NCBI GenBank assembly: GCA_025360015.1
Contig: JANYCZ010000024.1
Span: forward strand, 57,137-121,136
Reading direction: 5' to 3'
Length of the DNA: 64,000 nucleotides
Source of the DNA: Verrucomicrobiota bacterium
GTDB lineage: Bacteria > Verrucomicrobiota > Verrucomicrobiia > Verrucomicrobiales > Verrucomicrobiaceae
Positions 15,984 through 26,290 of the stretch are shown piece by piece. Below the pieces are notes generated by a model, which had not been told where the DNA came from, made no database searches, and saw nothing but the letters and a program-made list of their open reading frames with translations. How positions within the stretch are numbered: position 1 is the stretch's first letter; every line of letters begins with the position of its first letter. A program made the translations under genes and the position numbers.

Positions 15984-17237
15984 TCAGCGGATTTCTTCGA
16001 CCTTGATCGTGTGCGTGACGGGCTTGACGAGCTTGCGCACGCTGGCGTCCATCTTGGCGTGTTCATCGGCCAGTTTCTTTTTCAGTTTGCCCAGAGCAGC
16101 CGCCACTTTGGGCTCTTCCGCAGCTTCAGCGGAAACGACGCGCATGTGTGTGACGAGGCTTTTGATCAGCGTTGTTTCAAAGCTTTCCTTTTGCGTGATG
16201 GCGGCGGTCAATGCGGCAAAGTCGTTGTCGAAGGGCGTCTTGGTGAACTCGGCGGCGAGATTGATGCCTGACTCAAGCTGCTCGCGGGTGAACTCCAGGC
16301 TCTGGCTGCCCCAGGTAACCTTGGCCTTGGCGCTGTCGAGGTTCAGCACTCTCAGGGTGAAGCGGTTGAGGTCCTGATTGAAAGTGGTGAAGGGCAGGAT
16401 GCTGCGATTGCTGCTCGCGGACTTCGGATCGGCATCAAACACAAAGGGCCACTTCGTGCTCGCCACCGTGATGGCTCCGAGTTGCAGGCCTTGGACCGTA
16501 TGCCCGCTGCTTGCCGTGCTGGGACCTTTCATGTCGATGGTGATGCGGCCGATATCGCCGTCCAAGCCCAGCGCTTTCAGAAACGCCTGCGCCATCAGGA
16601 GCTGGCCCGCAGGTGCGGGATGGAAGCCGTCGCCACCGAAGGGGCCGTACTCCTTGCCCAGCGCTGCCTTCGACTTCGTCAGTGCACTGATCATCGTATC
16701 ATACACGTTTGCAAAGGGCTGCTTGTTTTCTTCCGCGAGCTTCTTGGCGATGTCGCGCAGGTGCGCGAGATTGTCGTTGTAGTCCTGGCCGGTGACGCTG
16801 GGTTTTTTGAAGTAATCCGGGTCCACTCCGCCGGGGGAGCCGATGGCCATGACCTTCACGCCGACCTTTTTGAGGCCATCAATCACCAAGCGCATGTTCT
16901 TCTCATACTCGGTGCCGACTTCAGGCGCATAGGGACGGTAGCTGGCGTCGTTCATGCCGTAGCAGGTCGTCGCGACATTGGGATTGAACGTCGCGAGATC
17001 GTTTTCGAGACGCGCTGCGAAGCCGCCTGCACGCTCGCCGCTCCAGCCAAACTGAAACACTTGGATGTCGCTGCGTCCGGTGCAGGCCAGCAGGTAGGTC
17101 TCGATGTATTTGGAATAAATCTTCTGCTCCGTGATGCTGTCACCAATCACGGCGACACGGGCATCTGGCGGCAGGAGGGATTCAGCACGCAAGCTGACGG
17201 CGGCAAGGAGGATGGAAAAAAGCGGGAGGATGCGCAT
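15984..17237 (-). CDS. Secreted SGNH/GDSL hydrolase
   Basis: A 417-residue exported esterase-like enzyme. MRILPLFSILLAAVSLRAES is the signal peptide. Block I is VAVIGDSITEQ (Ser nucleophile), block III GMND (in CYGMNDASY), and block V DGFHPAPAG with the Asp-His pair, so the catalytic set of an SGNH hydrolase is complete. After about residue 240 there is an extra C-terminal region of 170 residues, partly helical and lysine-rich, without a recognised domain. In PVC bacteria such enzymes are usually thought to deacetylate polysaccharides; that is not shown here. Frame is open upstream into recQ, but that part has no coding look and the ATG at 17237 gives the signal peptide. Confidence 0.85.
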   Translation of the reverse strand: MRILPLFSILLAAVSLRAESLLPPDARVAVIGDSITEQKIYSKYIETYLLACTGRSDIQVFQFGWSGERAGGFAARLENDLATFNPNVATTCYGMNDASYRPYAPEVGTEYEKNMRLVIDGLKKVGVKVMAIGSPGGVDPDYFKKPSVTGQDYNDNLAHLRDIAKKLAEENKQPFANVYDTMISALTKSKAALGKEYGPFGGDGFHPAPAGQLLMAQAFLKALGLDGDIGRITIDMKGPSTASSGHTVQGLQLGAITVASTKWPFVFDADPKSASSNRSILPFTTFNQDLNRFTLRVLNLDSAKAKVTWGSQSLEFTREQLESGINLAAEFTKTPFDNDFAALTAAITQKESFETTLIKSLVTHMRVVSAEAAEEPKVAAALGKLKKKLADEHAKMDASVRKLVKPVTHTIKVEEIR

Positions 17238-17298
17238 GGTGGTTGAAATAAGAGAGAGGCACATACCTCCGAAAAAGGGGCTTTCTGGCAAGAACTTC

Positions 17299-19245
<1,947 letters not shown>

Positions 19246-19322
19246 GCGCACTCATGGCACATTCGGGCTCAAGCATGCAATGCAAACCTTGCGGTTGCGC
19301 TCAAAGCAAAGCCTGCCGCAGC

Positions 19323-19356
19323 AAAAATGCGAAGGCCGGCGAAAATTCGCCGGCCT
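19323..19356 (-). terminator. Rho-independent terminator of tig
   Basis: A perfect 11-bp inverted repeat, AGGCCGGCGAA / TTCGCCGGCCT with a 2-base centre (19333-19356), lies 73 bases past the trigger factor stop. Read on the minus strand the hairpin is followed by TTCGCATTTTTGC. The short gap before the T run is not ideal, but the stem is strong and the position fits the end of the tig transcript. Confidence 0.6.
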
Positions 19357-19429
19357 CCAACCTGATTCAATTCAGGAACGTTCAATCAAAGATCTGTGAT
19401 AAGACCACGGAGCCGAGGCTCCGCCGCCA

Positions 19430-20779
19430 TCACTTGCTGTGCGTGTCGCAGTGTTCCGCCTCGGGCTCGGTTTCTTCAACGATGGCCTTGTCCTTGAGGA
19501 ACTCCATGGCTTCCTGCAGGAGCAGGTCGCCGCGGACGTTGTCGATAAGACCGTTCTTCTGAGCTTCGGCAATGAATTTCTTCGCGGGCATCTTCTGACG
19601 CTCGGCGATCTGGGCGAGGGCCATGGCGATCTTCTGGGCGGGAACTTCGAGGGCTTCCTTCTTGGCGATCTGCTCAAGGATGAAGCTGACTTTGACGTTC
19701 TGGCGGGCCTGATTGGTGGCGCTGTTGAGGATCTCGTCCTGCTGCTTCACCAGCTCTTCTTCGCCGATGCCCTGCTGCATGGCGCGCTGGGCGATCTCGT
19801 TGGTGCGGCGCTGAGCTTCGCGGTTCACGACTTCCTGCGGAAGTTCGAACTCCACCTTCTCGAACAGGTGGGCGATGACCTGGTTGGACTTCGCGGCATC
19901 GCGGGCTTTTTCGCGGCGGCGGCGGACGGCGTCACGCACTTCTTCACGCAGGGTTTCGAGGGTCATTTCATCACCGCCGACCTTCTTGATGATCTCTTCG
20001 GTGAGTTCCGGCACGGCCTTGTTCTTCACGCCGTGGCATTTCGCAGTCAGGGCAATCGTCTTGCCGCGCAGGGCTTCAAAGCCGAAGTCGTCCGCAATGG
20101 TGATATTCAGCGTGCGCTCGTCATCTTTGGCGATGCCGACGAGGCCTGCGTAGAAGCCGGGGAGGAAATCGTCTTCTTCGCCGAGGAGGAACCAGTTTTC
20201 CTTCATCTCCTTGAGATGAGCAGGGGCGTCTGGCATGGCTTCAGCAAGCGGCTGGCCATCGAGGCTGCCAGTGACGGTGAGCACGACGACATCGCCCAGC
20301 ACGGCGACACGGTCCACGTCTTCATAGGTGGCGTGGTGTTCACGCAGGTGGAGAAGATCGTGATCCACATCAGCGTCGGTGATTTCGATGCGCGGGAGCT
20401 TGACCGGAATGCCGGTGTACTCAGGCAGCTCAAACTTCGGCGCGAGGCTCATCTCAATGGTGAAGCTGAAGCTCTTGTCGGTGTCGTGATACATCTTGTC
20501 GTTCACGGCCAGGACATTGAGGAGTTCGAGACCTTCGCTCTTCACGGCCTGACGCAGGCCTTCGCTGATGAGCTTCTTCTCGAGTTCGTCCTTCACTTCG
20601 TTCTCGTAGCGCTTGGCGACGATGCTCTTCGGCGTCTTGCCGGGGCGATAGCCGGGCAGGCGCACCATGCTGGCGAAGTAGGTAAGGATCTCGTCACGTT
20701 CTTTGCCGACTTGGTCGGAAGGAACGCGGACGTGGGCGACGGCGCGGCAGTTGGGCTGATGTTCGACGTTGATGTTCAT
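19430..20779 (-). CDS. tig: Trigger factor, ribosome-associated chaperone
   Basis: A 449-residue peptidyl-prolyl isomerase/chaperone that binds ribosomal protein L23 and shields nascent chains. The N-terminal ribosome-binding loop reads MVRLPGYRPGKTPKSIV (about 40-56), a close match to the GFRxGKxP signature. The FKBP-like middle domain spans about 155-240 (VVVLTVTGSLDG and later EDDFLPGFYAGLVG), followed by the helical chaperone arms. The C-terminus is acidic and ends EAEHCDTHSK. The ATG at 20779 is preferred over a longer frame because the upstream part is not conserved-looking. No clpP or clpX follows, unlike the arrangement in many bacteria; recQ is the next minus-strand gene, after a terminator. 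Confidence 0.93.
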   Translation of the reverse strand: MNINVEHQPNCRAVAHVRVPSDQVGKERDEILTYFASMVRLPGYRPGKTPKSIVAKRYENEVKDELEKKLISEGLRQAVKSEGLELLNVLAVNDKMYHDTDKSFSFTIEMSLAPKFELPEYTGIPVKLPRIEITDADVDHDLLHLREHHATYEDVDRVAVLGDVVVLTVTGSLDGQPLAEAMPDAPAHLKEMKENWFLLGEEDDFLPGFYAGLVGIAKDDERTLNITIADDFGFEALRGKTIALTAKCHGVKNKAVPELTEEIIKKVGGDEMTLETLREEVRDAVRRRREKARDAAKSNQVIAHLFEKVEFELPQEVVNREAQRRTNEIAQRAMQQGIGEEELVKQQDEILNSATNQARQNVKVSFILEQIAKKEALEVPAQKIAMALAQIAERQKMPAKKFIAEAQKNGLIDNVRGDLLLQEAMEFLKDKAIVEETEPEAEHCDTHSK

Positions 20780-20918
20780 GAGAAAGAGGTTAGGGGCGAA
20801 GTGTTTTCCATCCGCAAAAACCGGGCGGTGGGAGCCGCGTCCGGGCCGGAGGGGCGCGCATGATAGGCAGTTTGGCGGTTTTGACAAACAGAGAACACAT
20901 CCCCCGATTTAAGCCTCC

Positions 20919-21416
20919 ATGCGTATTTTTCAGAGATTTGAGGTCTGGCTGCTGCTCATCGCAGGCATTATCGCCATCTGGTGGTCGTTTTCACCGGGTC
21001 CAAATCCCGCCGAAACCGGTCCCGGAGCCGAAATAAGCACCGATTCCCCCATGCAACTCCGCCGCTGCACCCTGGAGCGTGATTTTGGCAATGCACGGCT
21101 GGATCTGGAGGTGCGCTACAAAAACACCAGCCCCCGCCCGCTCTCCATGCAGCCGCCGGACGTGCGCCTGCTGAACGCCGCCGGCAAGGACGTGCCTCCG
21201 TTTGTTCTGCCTGTGGAGCGTCCGCCCAGCATCGAGGCGCAGACCACCGGCGACCTCCGCCTGCGCTTCTGGCTGGAAAAAGCCGACCTAGCCGGCCCCC
21301 TGACCCTGGAAATCCGCAGCCAGAAGCTCGAAGTCAAAAACAGCACCCCCCTGGATCTGGAGAAGCTGGAGAACGCCAAGCCGAAGGTATGGACCACTGC
21401 GGAGTGGGTGCCATAG
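20919..21416 (+). CDS. Membrane-anchored hypothetical protein
   Basis: A 165-residue protein I do not recognise. One N-terminal membrane helix (VWLLLIAGIIAIWW, residues 9-22) is followed by a soluble extracytoplasmic part of beta-rich character: DFGNARLDLEVRYKNTSPRP and PTSIEAQTTGDLRLRFWLE-like strands suggest an immunoglobulin- or DUF4352-like sandwich that often carries small exported accessory proteins. A TTGACA lies 38 bases before the ATG, without a clear -10. Downstream, 49 bases separate it from higA; they need not be cotranscribed. Confidence 0.6.
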   Translation: MRIFQRFEVWLLLIAGIIAIWWSFSPGPNPAETGPGAEISTDSPMQLRRCTLERDFGNARLDLEVRYKNTSPRPLSMQPPDVRLLNAAGKDVPPFVLPVERPPSIEAQTTGDLRLRFWLEKADLAGPLTLEIRSQKLEVKNSTPLDLEKLENAKPKVWTTAEWVP

Positions 21417-21465
21417 GCACCAAAAACAGAACTATCGCTGGCTTGCCACGCGGCCCGATCAAAGC

Positions 21466-21780
21466 ATGAAGAAAAAATCAAAACCTGACCTCATTCCGCC
21501 GGTCCACCCAGGCCAGATTCTCCTCACTGAGTTTTTGGAACCCGAGGGCATCAGCCAATACAAGCTGGCTCAGGCCACGGGACTGCCTGCGAGCCGTATC
21601 AGCGATCTGATCAAAGCTCGCCGAGGCGTCACGCCCGACAGCGCCATCCGTTTGGGGAAAGCTTTCGGCACAGGCACCAACTTCTGGCTCAACCTCCAGG
21701 CACATTATGACGTGAGGATCGCGCAGGAGTCGAACGAGGAGGAATACGCTGCCATCCCCCTGTTGAGTGTGGCGGCTTGA
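21466..21780 (+). CDS. higA: HigA-family XRE antitoxin, orphan
   Basis: A 104-residue DNA-binding antitoxin. IPPVHPGQILLTEFLEPEGI is the HigA-type N-terminus, followed by a helix-turn-helix (YKLAQATGLPASRISDLIKA) and TPDSAIRLGKAFGTGTNFWL, typical of the HigA/VapI group. HigB toxins normally sit immediately upstream; here the preceding 49 bases hold nothing and the next gene upstream is an unrelated membrane protein, while downstream lies smr on the other strand. So it is an orphan, perhaps acting as a simple transcriptional regulator. Confidence 0.85.
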   Translation: MKKKSKPDLIPPVHPGQILLTEFLEPEGISQYKLAQATGLPASRISDLIKARRGVTPDSAIRLGKAFGTGTNFWLNLQAHYDVRIAQESNEEEYAAIPLLSVAA

Positions 21781-21795
21781 ATCGCTGGGCGCATT

Positions 21796-22095
21796 CTACA
21801 CCTCTTTCAAAATCACCCAAGTCGCGCCCCAAGATCCGCTGGTTTCATCCGCTGGCCAGATGAACTGCTGCACCTCCGGCAGCCTCGCGAGCAAATGATG
21901 CACGCCGGTTCGGAGGGTACCGCTGCCTTTGCCGTGGATGATGCGGACACGCAGGATGCCGCGCTTGCGGCATTCGGCGAAGTATTCGGGCAGCAGGCTG
22001 CCAATTTCACCGGGGCGGAAGGTGTGGAGATCGAGCTCCGGGCCGATGGGGTGCTCCACCACGTCAGGGATCGGCTCGTCATCGGCTGGGGACAT
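21796..22095 (-). CDS. Smr-domain protein
   Basis: A 99-residue stand-alone Smr (small MutS-related) domain. The conserved ELDLHTFRPGEI near the N-terminus and RIIHGKGSGTLR near residue 60 (HGKGxGxLR loop) define the family, whose members are nicking endonucleases or ribosome-collision RNA cleaving enzymes. The start MSPADDEPIPDVVEHPIGPE is chosen; an ATG 48 bases upstream is possible. It is transcribed towards higA and away from sulP, with 111 bases to the latter's start. Which substrate, DNA or mRNA, cannot be told from sequence. Confidence 0.85.
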   Translation of the reverse strand: MSPADDEPIPDVVEHPIGPELDLHTFRPGEIGSLLPEYFAECRKRGILRVRIIHGKGSGTLRTGVHHLLARLPEVQQFIWPADETSGSWGATWVILKEV

Positions 22096-22194
22096 GGTGG
22101 AAGGTGATTCGATAGATCCCTGAGTCCAGCGGCAATCGAACAAGTACAGAGCTTGTGCTCTGTGCTGAGACGTCTAGTTTGGCCAAGCGTCCCC

Positions 22195-22209
22195 AAGGAG
22201 TTCCTCTTG
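22195..22209 (+). promoter_or_regulatory. Ribosome binding site setting a TTG start for sulP
   Basis: AAGGAG at 22195-22200 stands 6 bases before the in-frame TTG at 22207. The other in-frame starts, TTG at 22153 and ATG at 22282, have no comparable site. This decides the SulP start and implies initiation at a non-ATG codon. Confidence 0.65.
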
Positions 22210-24060
22210 CATTCCCACCTACGAACCTGGTTCCAGCAGCCGCGTGACTTTGCACGCCGGGCGCGGTCATGGTTTCAAGCGATGACCGCCGCGAGCGAGC
22301 TTGACCCCTTTCCGCTGAAGCAGACGCTGAAGGGCTACACCAAGGAATTCTTCAAAGCAGACTTCCGGAGCGGACTGGACGGTGCGCTGCTGGCCATCCC
22401 GCAGGGCATGGCGTTTGCCGTGGTGGCCGGGCTGCCGCTGGCCTATGGCATCACCTGCTCGGCGGTGGCCTGCGTGGTGGGCGCCATGTTGATGAGCTCA
22501 CGGCATTCCATTTATGGACCGACGAATGCCACCGCGTTCATGGTGTCGTCCTATTTCGCCGCCTTTCCCAACATAAACCAGATGGCATCGATGCCGATGC
22601 TCGTGTTTCTCGTGGGCGCGCTGCTGATTTTCGGCGCTTATTTCCGCGTGGCAGACATGGCGCGGTTCATCAGCCGGGCGGTGGTGGTGGCGTATCTCAC
22701 GGGGGCGGCTTTGCAGATGTTTGCGCATCAGCTTCCGGTGGTGCTGGGTCAGCAGATCCCCGAGGCCCCCGGCAAGCATGCAGCGCGCACCCTGGTCTCT
22801 GATCTGCATGACGTGCTGGGCAATCTCTCGGCCATTCACTGGCCGAGCGCGCTGATCTGCGTGCTCGCAATTGGCTGCTACTACGGCCTCAAGCGCTTCG
22901 GCAAACGCTTCCCGGCGCTGACGCTGACGCTCATCCTGATGTCTCTCATCACTGCGGCGATGAACAAAGCGGGGCTGGGTGTGGCCACCTATTCCGATCT
23001 GTCATTCACCTGGCGCACGCTGCTGCCGCCGTTCCCGGACTTCACCAGCGGCAATGCTTCGGCGCAATTTAGCCAGCTCTTTGGGCTGGCGCTTTCCCTC
23101 GCATTTGTCGCGATGATGGAAAACTCCGCGATGGCGCGCACGCTGGCCAGCCGATCAGGACACAGCATCGACGCCAATCAGGACATGCTCAGCCTGGGAG
23201 CGGCGAATCTGGCCTGCGCCTATCTCAGCGGCATGCCGGCCTCCCATTCGCTAACGCGTTCGCTGGCGGCGTATGAAAGCGGCGCGGTGTCGCCCATATC
23301 CGCCATTGTCAGTGGCGTGGTGTGTCTGGTGGCGGCGCTGACGATCGGCCCGCTAGTGGCCTACGTGCCCAAGGCCGCGCTGGGAGCGATGGTGATATGC
23401 GTCGCCGTTGCGCTCATCAACAAGCGGCAGATCCACATCTCTCTGCGCGCCACGGGATCTGACGCCGTGGTGTTTCTCACGACTTTTATCGCCACGCTGC
23501 TCGTGCCTCTGCATGTGGCGATCTTCACCGGCGTCGGCATCTCGATCATTCTCTACCTGCACAAGGCCAGCCAGCCTTCGCTGGTGGAATACGAATTCAA
23601 TGCCGACGGCAATCTGGCCGAGGCACGCCAGGGTGGCCGCCAGCATCCGGCCATTTCCATCGTGCATGTGGAGGGCGATCTGTTTTTTGCCTCCGCCGAC
23701 ATCTTCCGCACGCAGATCCAGCGCTCCTGCGCCGACCCCAATCTGCGCATCGTCATCCTGCGGCTCAAGAACGCACGCCATCTGGATGCCACCTGTGCCA
23801 TGGCGATCGAAGAACTGACGCGCACACTGCGTGCGGATGGGCGTGATCTCATCGTCAGCGGCGTGCTGAAGGATCTCTACCGTGTGCTGAGGGATGCGGG
23901 CATGGTGGAGGTCATCGGCAAGAACAATCTCTTCCTCGCCAGCCCGTCCAATCCCAATCTCTCCACCCGGAACGCCCTGCGTCGTGCGCAGGAGATTCTA
24001 GGCATCAAAGACGCCGACGTGCGTATCTACTACGATCCCTCAAAATCCCCCAAGTCTTAG
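22207..24060 (+). CDS. SulP-family anion transporter with STAS domain
   Basis: A 617-residue permease of the SLC26/SulP family. About 12-14 membrane helices follow a soluble N-terminus; the signature region reads LDGALLAIPQGMAFAVVAGL then PLAYGITCSAVACVVGAMLM with YGPTNATAFM (the substrate-site loop). NSAMARTLASRSGHSIDANQ is the conserved helix-8 region. The cytosolic STAS domain covers about residues 490-600 (ISIVHVEGDLFFASADIF, LKNARHLDATCAMAIEELTR). Likely transports sulfate, bicarbonate or another anion; carbonic anhydrase or sulfur genes are absent nearby, so the substrate is open. TTG start with a good ribosome site; the M50 protease gene follows after 7 bases, suggesting cotranscription. 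Confidence 0.9.
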   Translation: MHSHLRTWFQQPRDFARRARSWFQAMTAASELDPFPLKQTLKGYTKEFFKADFRSGLDGALLAIPQGMAFAVVAGLPLAYGITCSAVACVVGAMLMSSRHSIYGPTNATAFMVSSYFAAFPNINQMASMPMLVFLVGALLIFGAYFRVADMARFISRAVVVAYLTGAALQMFAHQLPVVLGQQIPEAPGKHAARTLVSDLHDVLGNLSAIHWPSALICVLAIGCYYGLKRFGKRFPALTLTLILMSLITAAMNKAGLGVATYSDLSFTWRTLLPPFPDFTSGNASAQFSQLFGLALSLAFVAMMENSAMARTLASRSGHSIDANQDMLSLGAANLACAYLSGMPASHSLTRSLAAYESGAVSPISAIVSGVVCLVAALTIGPLVAYVPKAALGAMVICVAVALINKRQIHISLRATGSDAVVFLTTFIATLLVPLHVAIFTGVGISIILYLHKASQPSLVEYEFNADGNLAEARQGGRQHPAISIVHVEGDLFFASADIFRTQIQRSCADPNLRIVILRLKNARHLDATCAMAIEELTRTLRADGRDLIVSGVLKDLYRVLRDAGMVEVIGKNNLFLASPSNPNLSTRNALRRAQEILGIKDADVRIYYDPSKSPKS

Positions 24061-24067
24061 CTCCCTC

Positions 24068-25171
24068 ATGAAATGGTCCTTTCGCCTCTTCACCCTCGCC
24101 GGCACGGAGGTGCGTGTGCATGCCACTTTTCTGCTGCTGTTGCTGTTTGTCGCCGGTCAGAGTTTTCTCAGCGGGCAGGGCCTTCCCGCAGCGCTGGAAT
24201 CCACACTGTTCATCATCACCATCTTTGCGTGCGTGGTGCTGCATGAGTTTGGTCACGTGCTGGCCGCACGGGGCTATGGCATCCGCACGCCGGACATCAC
24301 GCTGCTGCCCATCGGCGGCGTGGCCCGGCTAGAGCGCATGCCGCGCAAGCCTTCGCAGGAGCTGGTCGTGGCCATCTGCGGCCCCTTGGTCAATGTGATC
24401 ATCGCCACGGTCATTTATCTGGGCTTCGGCATCAGCGCTGTTTTACATCCCGGCTACGACTTCCTCAAATCCGGCAACTTCTTTGAGAAGCTCATGATGT
24501 GGAATGTGCTCATGGTGGCATTCAATCTCATCCCGGCCTTTCCGATGGATGGCGGTCGCGTCCTGCGGGCGCTGCTGGCGATGTTCCTGGAATACGGCCA
24601 TGCCACACGAATGGCAGCCTCCATCGGGCAGGGCCTCGCGATGGTAGTGTCTATCTACATGCTGCTCAACCACACCTTCCAGCCCATGCTGCTGCTCATC
24701 TGCTTTTTCGTCTTCATGGCCGCAGGTCAGGAGGCGGCCACCGTCACCCAGCAGGAAGTCACGCGAAATCTACGCGTGCGAGATGCCATGCTCACGGACT
24801 TCCGCAGCCTGCCCTTCGAGAGCACGCTGCGCGATGGTGTCACGCTGTTGCTGGCGGGCTCTCAGCAGGATTTCCCCGTACTCGACGCCCATGGCTCCGG
24901 CATGCAGGGAATGCTGACGCGTCATGATCTGATCTCAGCCCTCGCCGAAAAGGGCCCCGGTCATCCCGTGGTGGAGGTGATGCGCCCCTGCCCCGCGTCC
25001 ACCCAGCCCGCCAGCGAGCTGACCCAAGCGCTGGAAATCTTGAGCGCCAGCGACTGCACAGCCCTGCCAGTGCTTGATCCCATCGACGGCAAGCTCGTCG
25101 GCCTGCTCACCACTGAAAATGTGGGTGAGACGCTGATGGTGCGCGCGGCGCTGATGAAACTGCGCGCCTAG
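24068..25171 (+). CDS. Site-2 protease (M50) with CBS pair
   Basis: A 367-residue intramembrane zinc metalloprotease of the M50B group. HEFGH at residues 59-63 gives two zinc ligands and the catalytic Glu; NLIPAFPMDGGR with Asp161 gives the third ligand. Six membrane helices are followed by two CBS domains (about 235-360; DAMLTDFRSLPFESTLRDGV and VMRPCPASTQPASELTQALE), which usually bind adenosyl nucleotides and regulate the protease. These rhomboid-like regulators cut membrane-bound anti-sigma factors or other transmembrane substrates. The end overlaps the convergent HD-domain gene by 4 bases (25168-25171). Cotranscription with sulP is likely. Confidence 0.9.
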   Translation: MKWSFRLFTLAGTEVRVHATFLLLLLFVAGQSFLSGQGLPAALESTLFIITIFACVVLHEFGHVLAARGYGIRTPDITLLPIGGVARLERMPRKPSQELVVAICGPLVNVIIATVIYLGFGISAVLHPGYDFLKSGNFFEKLMMWNVLMVAFNLIPAFPMDGGRVLRALLAMFLEYGHATRMAASIGQGLAMVVSIYMLLNHTFQPMLLLICFFVFMAAGQEAATVTQQEVTRNLRVRDAMLTDFRSLPFESTLRDGVTLLLAGSQQDFPVLDAHGSGMQGMLTRHDLISALAEKGPGHPVVEVMRPCPASTQPASELTQALEILSASDCTALPVLDPIDGKLVGLLTTENVGETLMVRAALMKLRA

Positions 25172-26238
25172 GCTGCGCCCTCCGCCTGCGGCAGATGAAC
25201 CGCCGGCAGCGGCGCGACGATGTTCACCGGCCATGGAGGAAACTTCTCAAAGATGCCGGGGCCCAGTTCCTTGCTGCTGGCGTAGCCACGGCGGAACATT
25301 TCGAGCTTGGCGTCAATGTTATCCACATGATGCAGCGCCACCGCTTCCGGTGTTTTTGGCAGGACGGGGGAGCCGAACTCAAGGCTGCCGTGATGCGCCG
25401 CAATGAGATGCAGCAGGTGCAGGCGCACGATCTCTGAGGCGGGCTCAAGCGTGGTCCAGTCTGCGGCCGCAGATGCTTCGAGCATGTCCCGCCACAGCTT
25501 ATTCACCAGCTCAAGACCCAGCGGAATGTGCCCCAGCATTTCGGCAGTGAGATTGTACGGCATGGTGAAGCCGGACTCCACATAGGCGTTTTCCCAGAGC
25601 TTGCCGCAGTCATGAAACAGGACGCCCGCGATCATCAAATCCCGGTTCAACTGCGGATATAGGCCGGCCAGCGCCACCGCACAACGCATCATCTGCGCCA
25701 CATGCTCCACCAGACCGCCACGGCGGGCGTGGTGATTTTTGCGCGCGGCACCTGTGCGGCGGAAGCGTTCGCCATGGCGTTCTAAAAACAGCAGGCACAG
25801 CTTCAAGAGACGTGGATCACGCACGGACTCGACGAAGGCCACGATGTCGGTGTAATCGACCTGCTGGCGTGCCGCGAGATCGGGATCTCCCAGCAGCAGC
25901 GTGCTGGTTTCGTCTTCGGCGAGCATGCGCATCTGCACCTGCCGTGGTTCAAGGCCGTATTTGCCTTCCACCCATTGTCCGGCGAGCTGGATGAAGGCAT
26001 TGCGCGCCAGTTTGGCGGCGTCTTGAAACAGCGGGCTGTTGTCGAAGACACGCCAGACGAATGCATCGGCGGCATCGACGAGCTTCACCTCAAAGAACGG
26101 GCTGCCCGCGCTGGTGGCCTTCTCAATGCGCGATTCGACCTGCAAGTGCAGCCGGTAGGGCTGCGGTGTCTGGCTGGCGACCTGCCGCAGCTGGGTGATG
26201 GTGATGAGGTCGAGGTCTTCAGCCGTGGCGTCTTGCAT
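25168..26238 (-). CDS. YhaM-like HD-domain phosphohydrolase/exoribonuclease
   Basis: A 356-residue protein with an OB-fold-like N-terminal half (RLHLQVESRIEKATSAGSPF then FEVKLVDAADAFVWRVFDNS) and an HD domain (residues about 180-330). The HD ligands are seen as GGLVEHVAQM, GVLFHDCGKLWE (His-Asp) and HLIAAHHGSLEFG. This architecture is that of YhaM/CBF1-type 3'-5' exoribonucleases. The start MQDATAEDLDLITITQLRQV is taken over an ATG 36 bases upstream. The OB part of YhaM binds nucleic acid; here it is only moderately similar, so the call is for the family, not proven activity. Its 3' end overlaps the M50 protease gene tail to tail. Confidence 0.8.
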   Translation of the reverse strand: MQDATAEDLDLITITQLRQVASQTPQPYRLHLQVESRIEKATSAGSPFFEVKLVDAADAFVWRVFDNSPLFQDAAKLARNAFIQLAGQWVEGKYGLEPRQVQMRMLAEDETSTLLLGDPDLAARQQVDYTDIVAFVESVRDPRLLKLCLLFLERHGERFRRTGAARKNHHARRGGLVEHVAQMMRCAVALAGLYPQLNRDLMIAGVLFHDCGKLWENAYVESGFTMPYNLTAEMLGHIPLGLELVNKLWRDMLEASAAADWTTLEPASEIVRLHLLHLIAAHHGSLEFGSPVLPKTPEAVALHHVDNIDAKLEMFRRGYASSKELGPGIFEKFPPWPVNIVAPLPAVHLPQAEGAA

Positions 26239-26290
26239 GCAGGCAGATTGACTGCGGACCAGACACGGCGTCAAGGAGGAAGCGGGCGTG

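Noticed and set aside
19439..20863. 474-codon frame opposite tig
   Set aside because: Antisense to a certain trigger factor gene; hydrophobic repetitive translation is the complement of Glu/Lys-rich helices.
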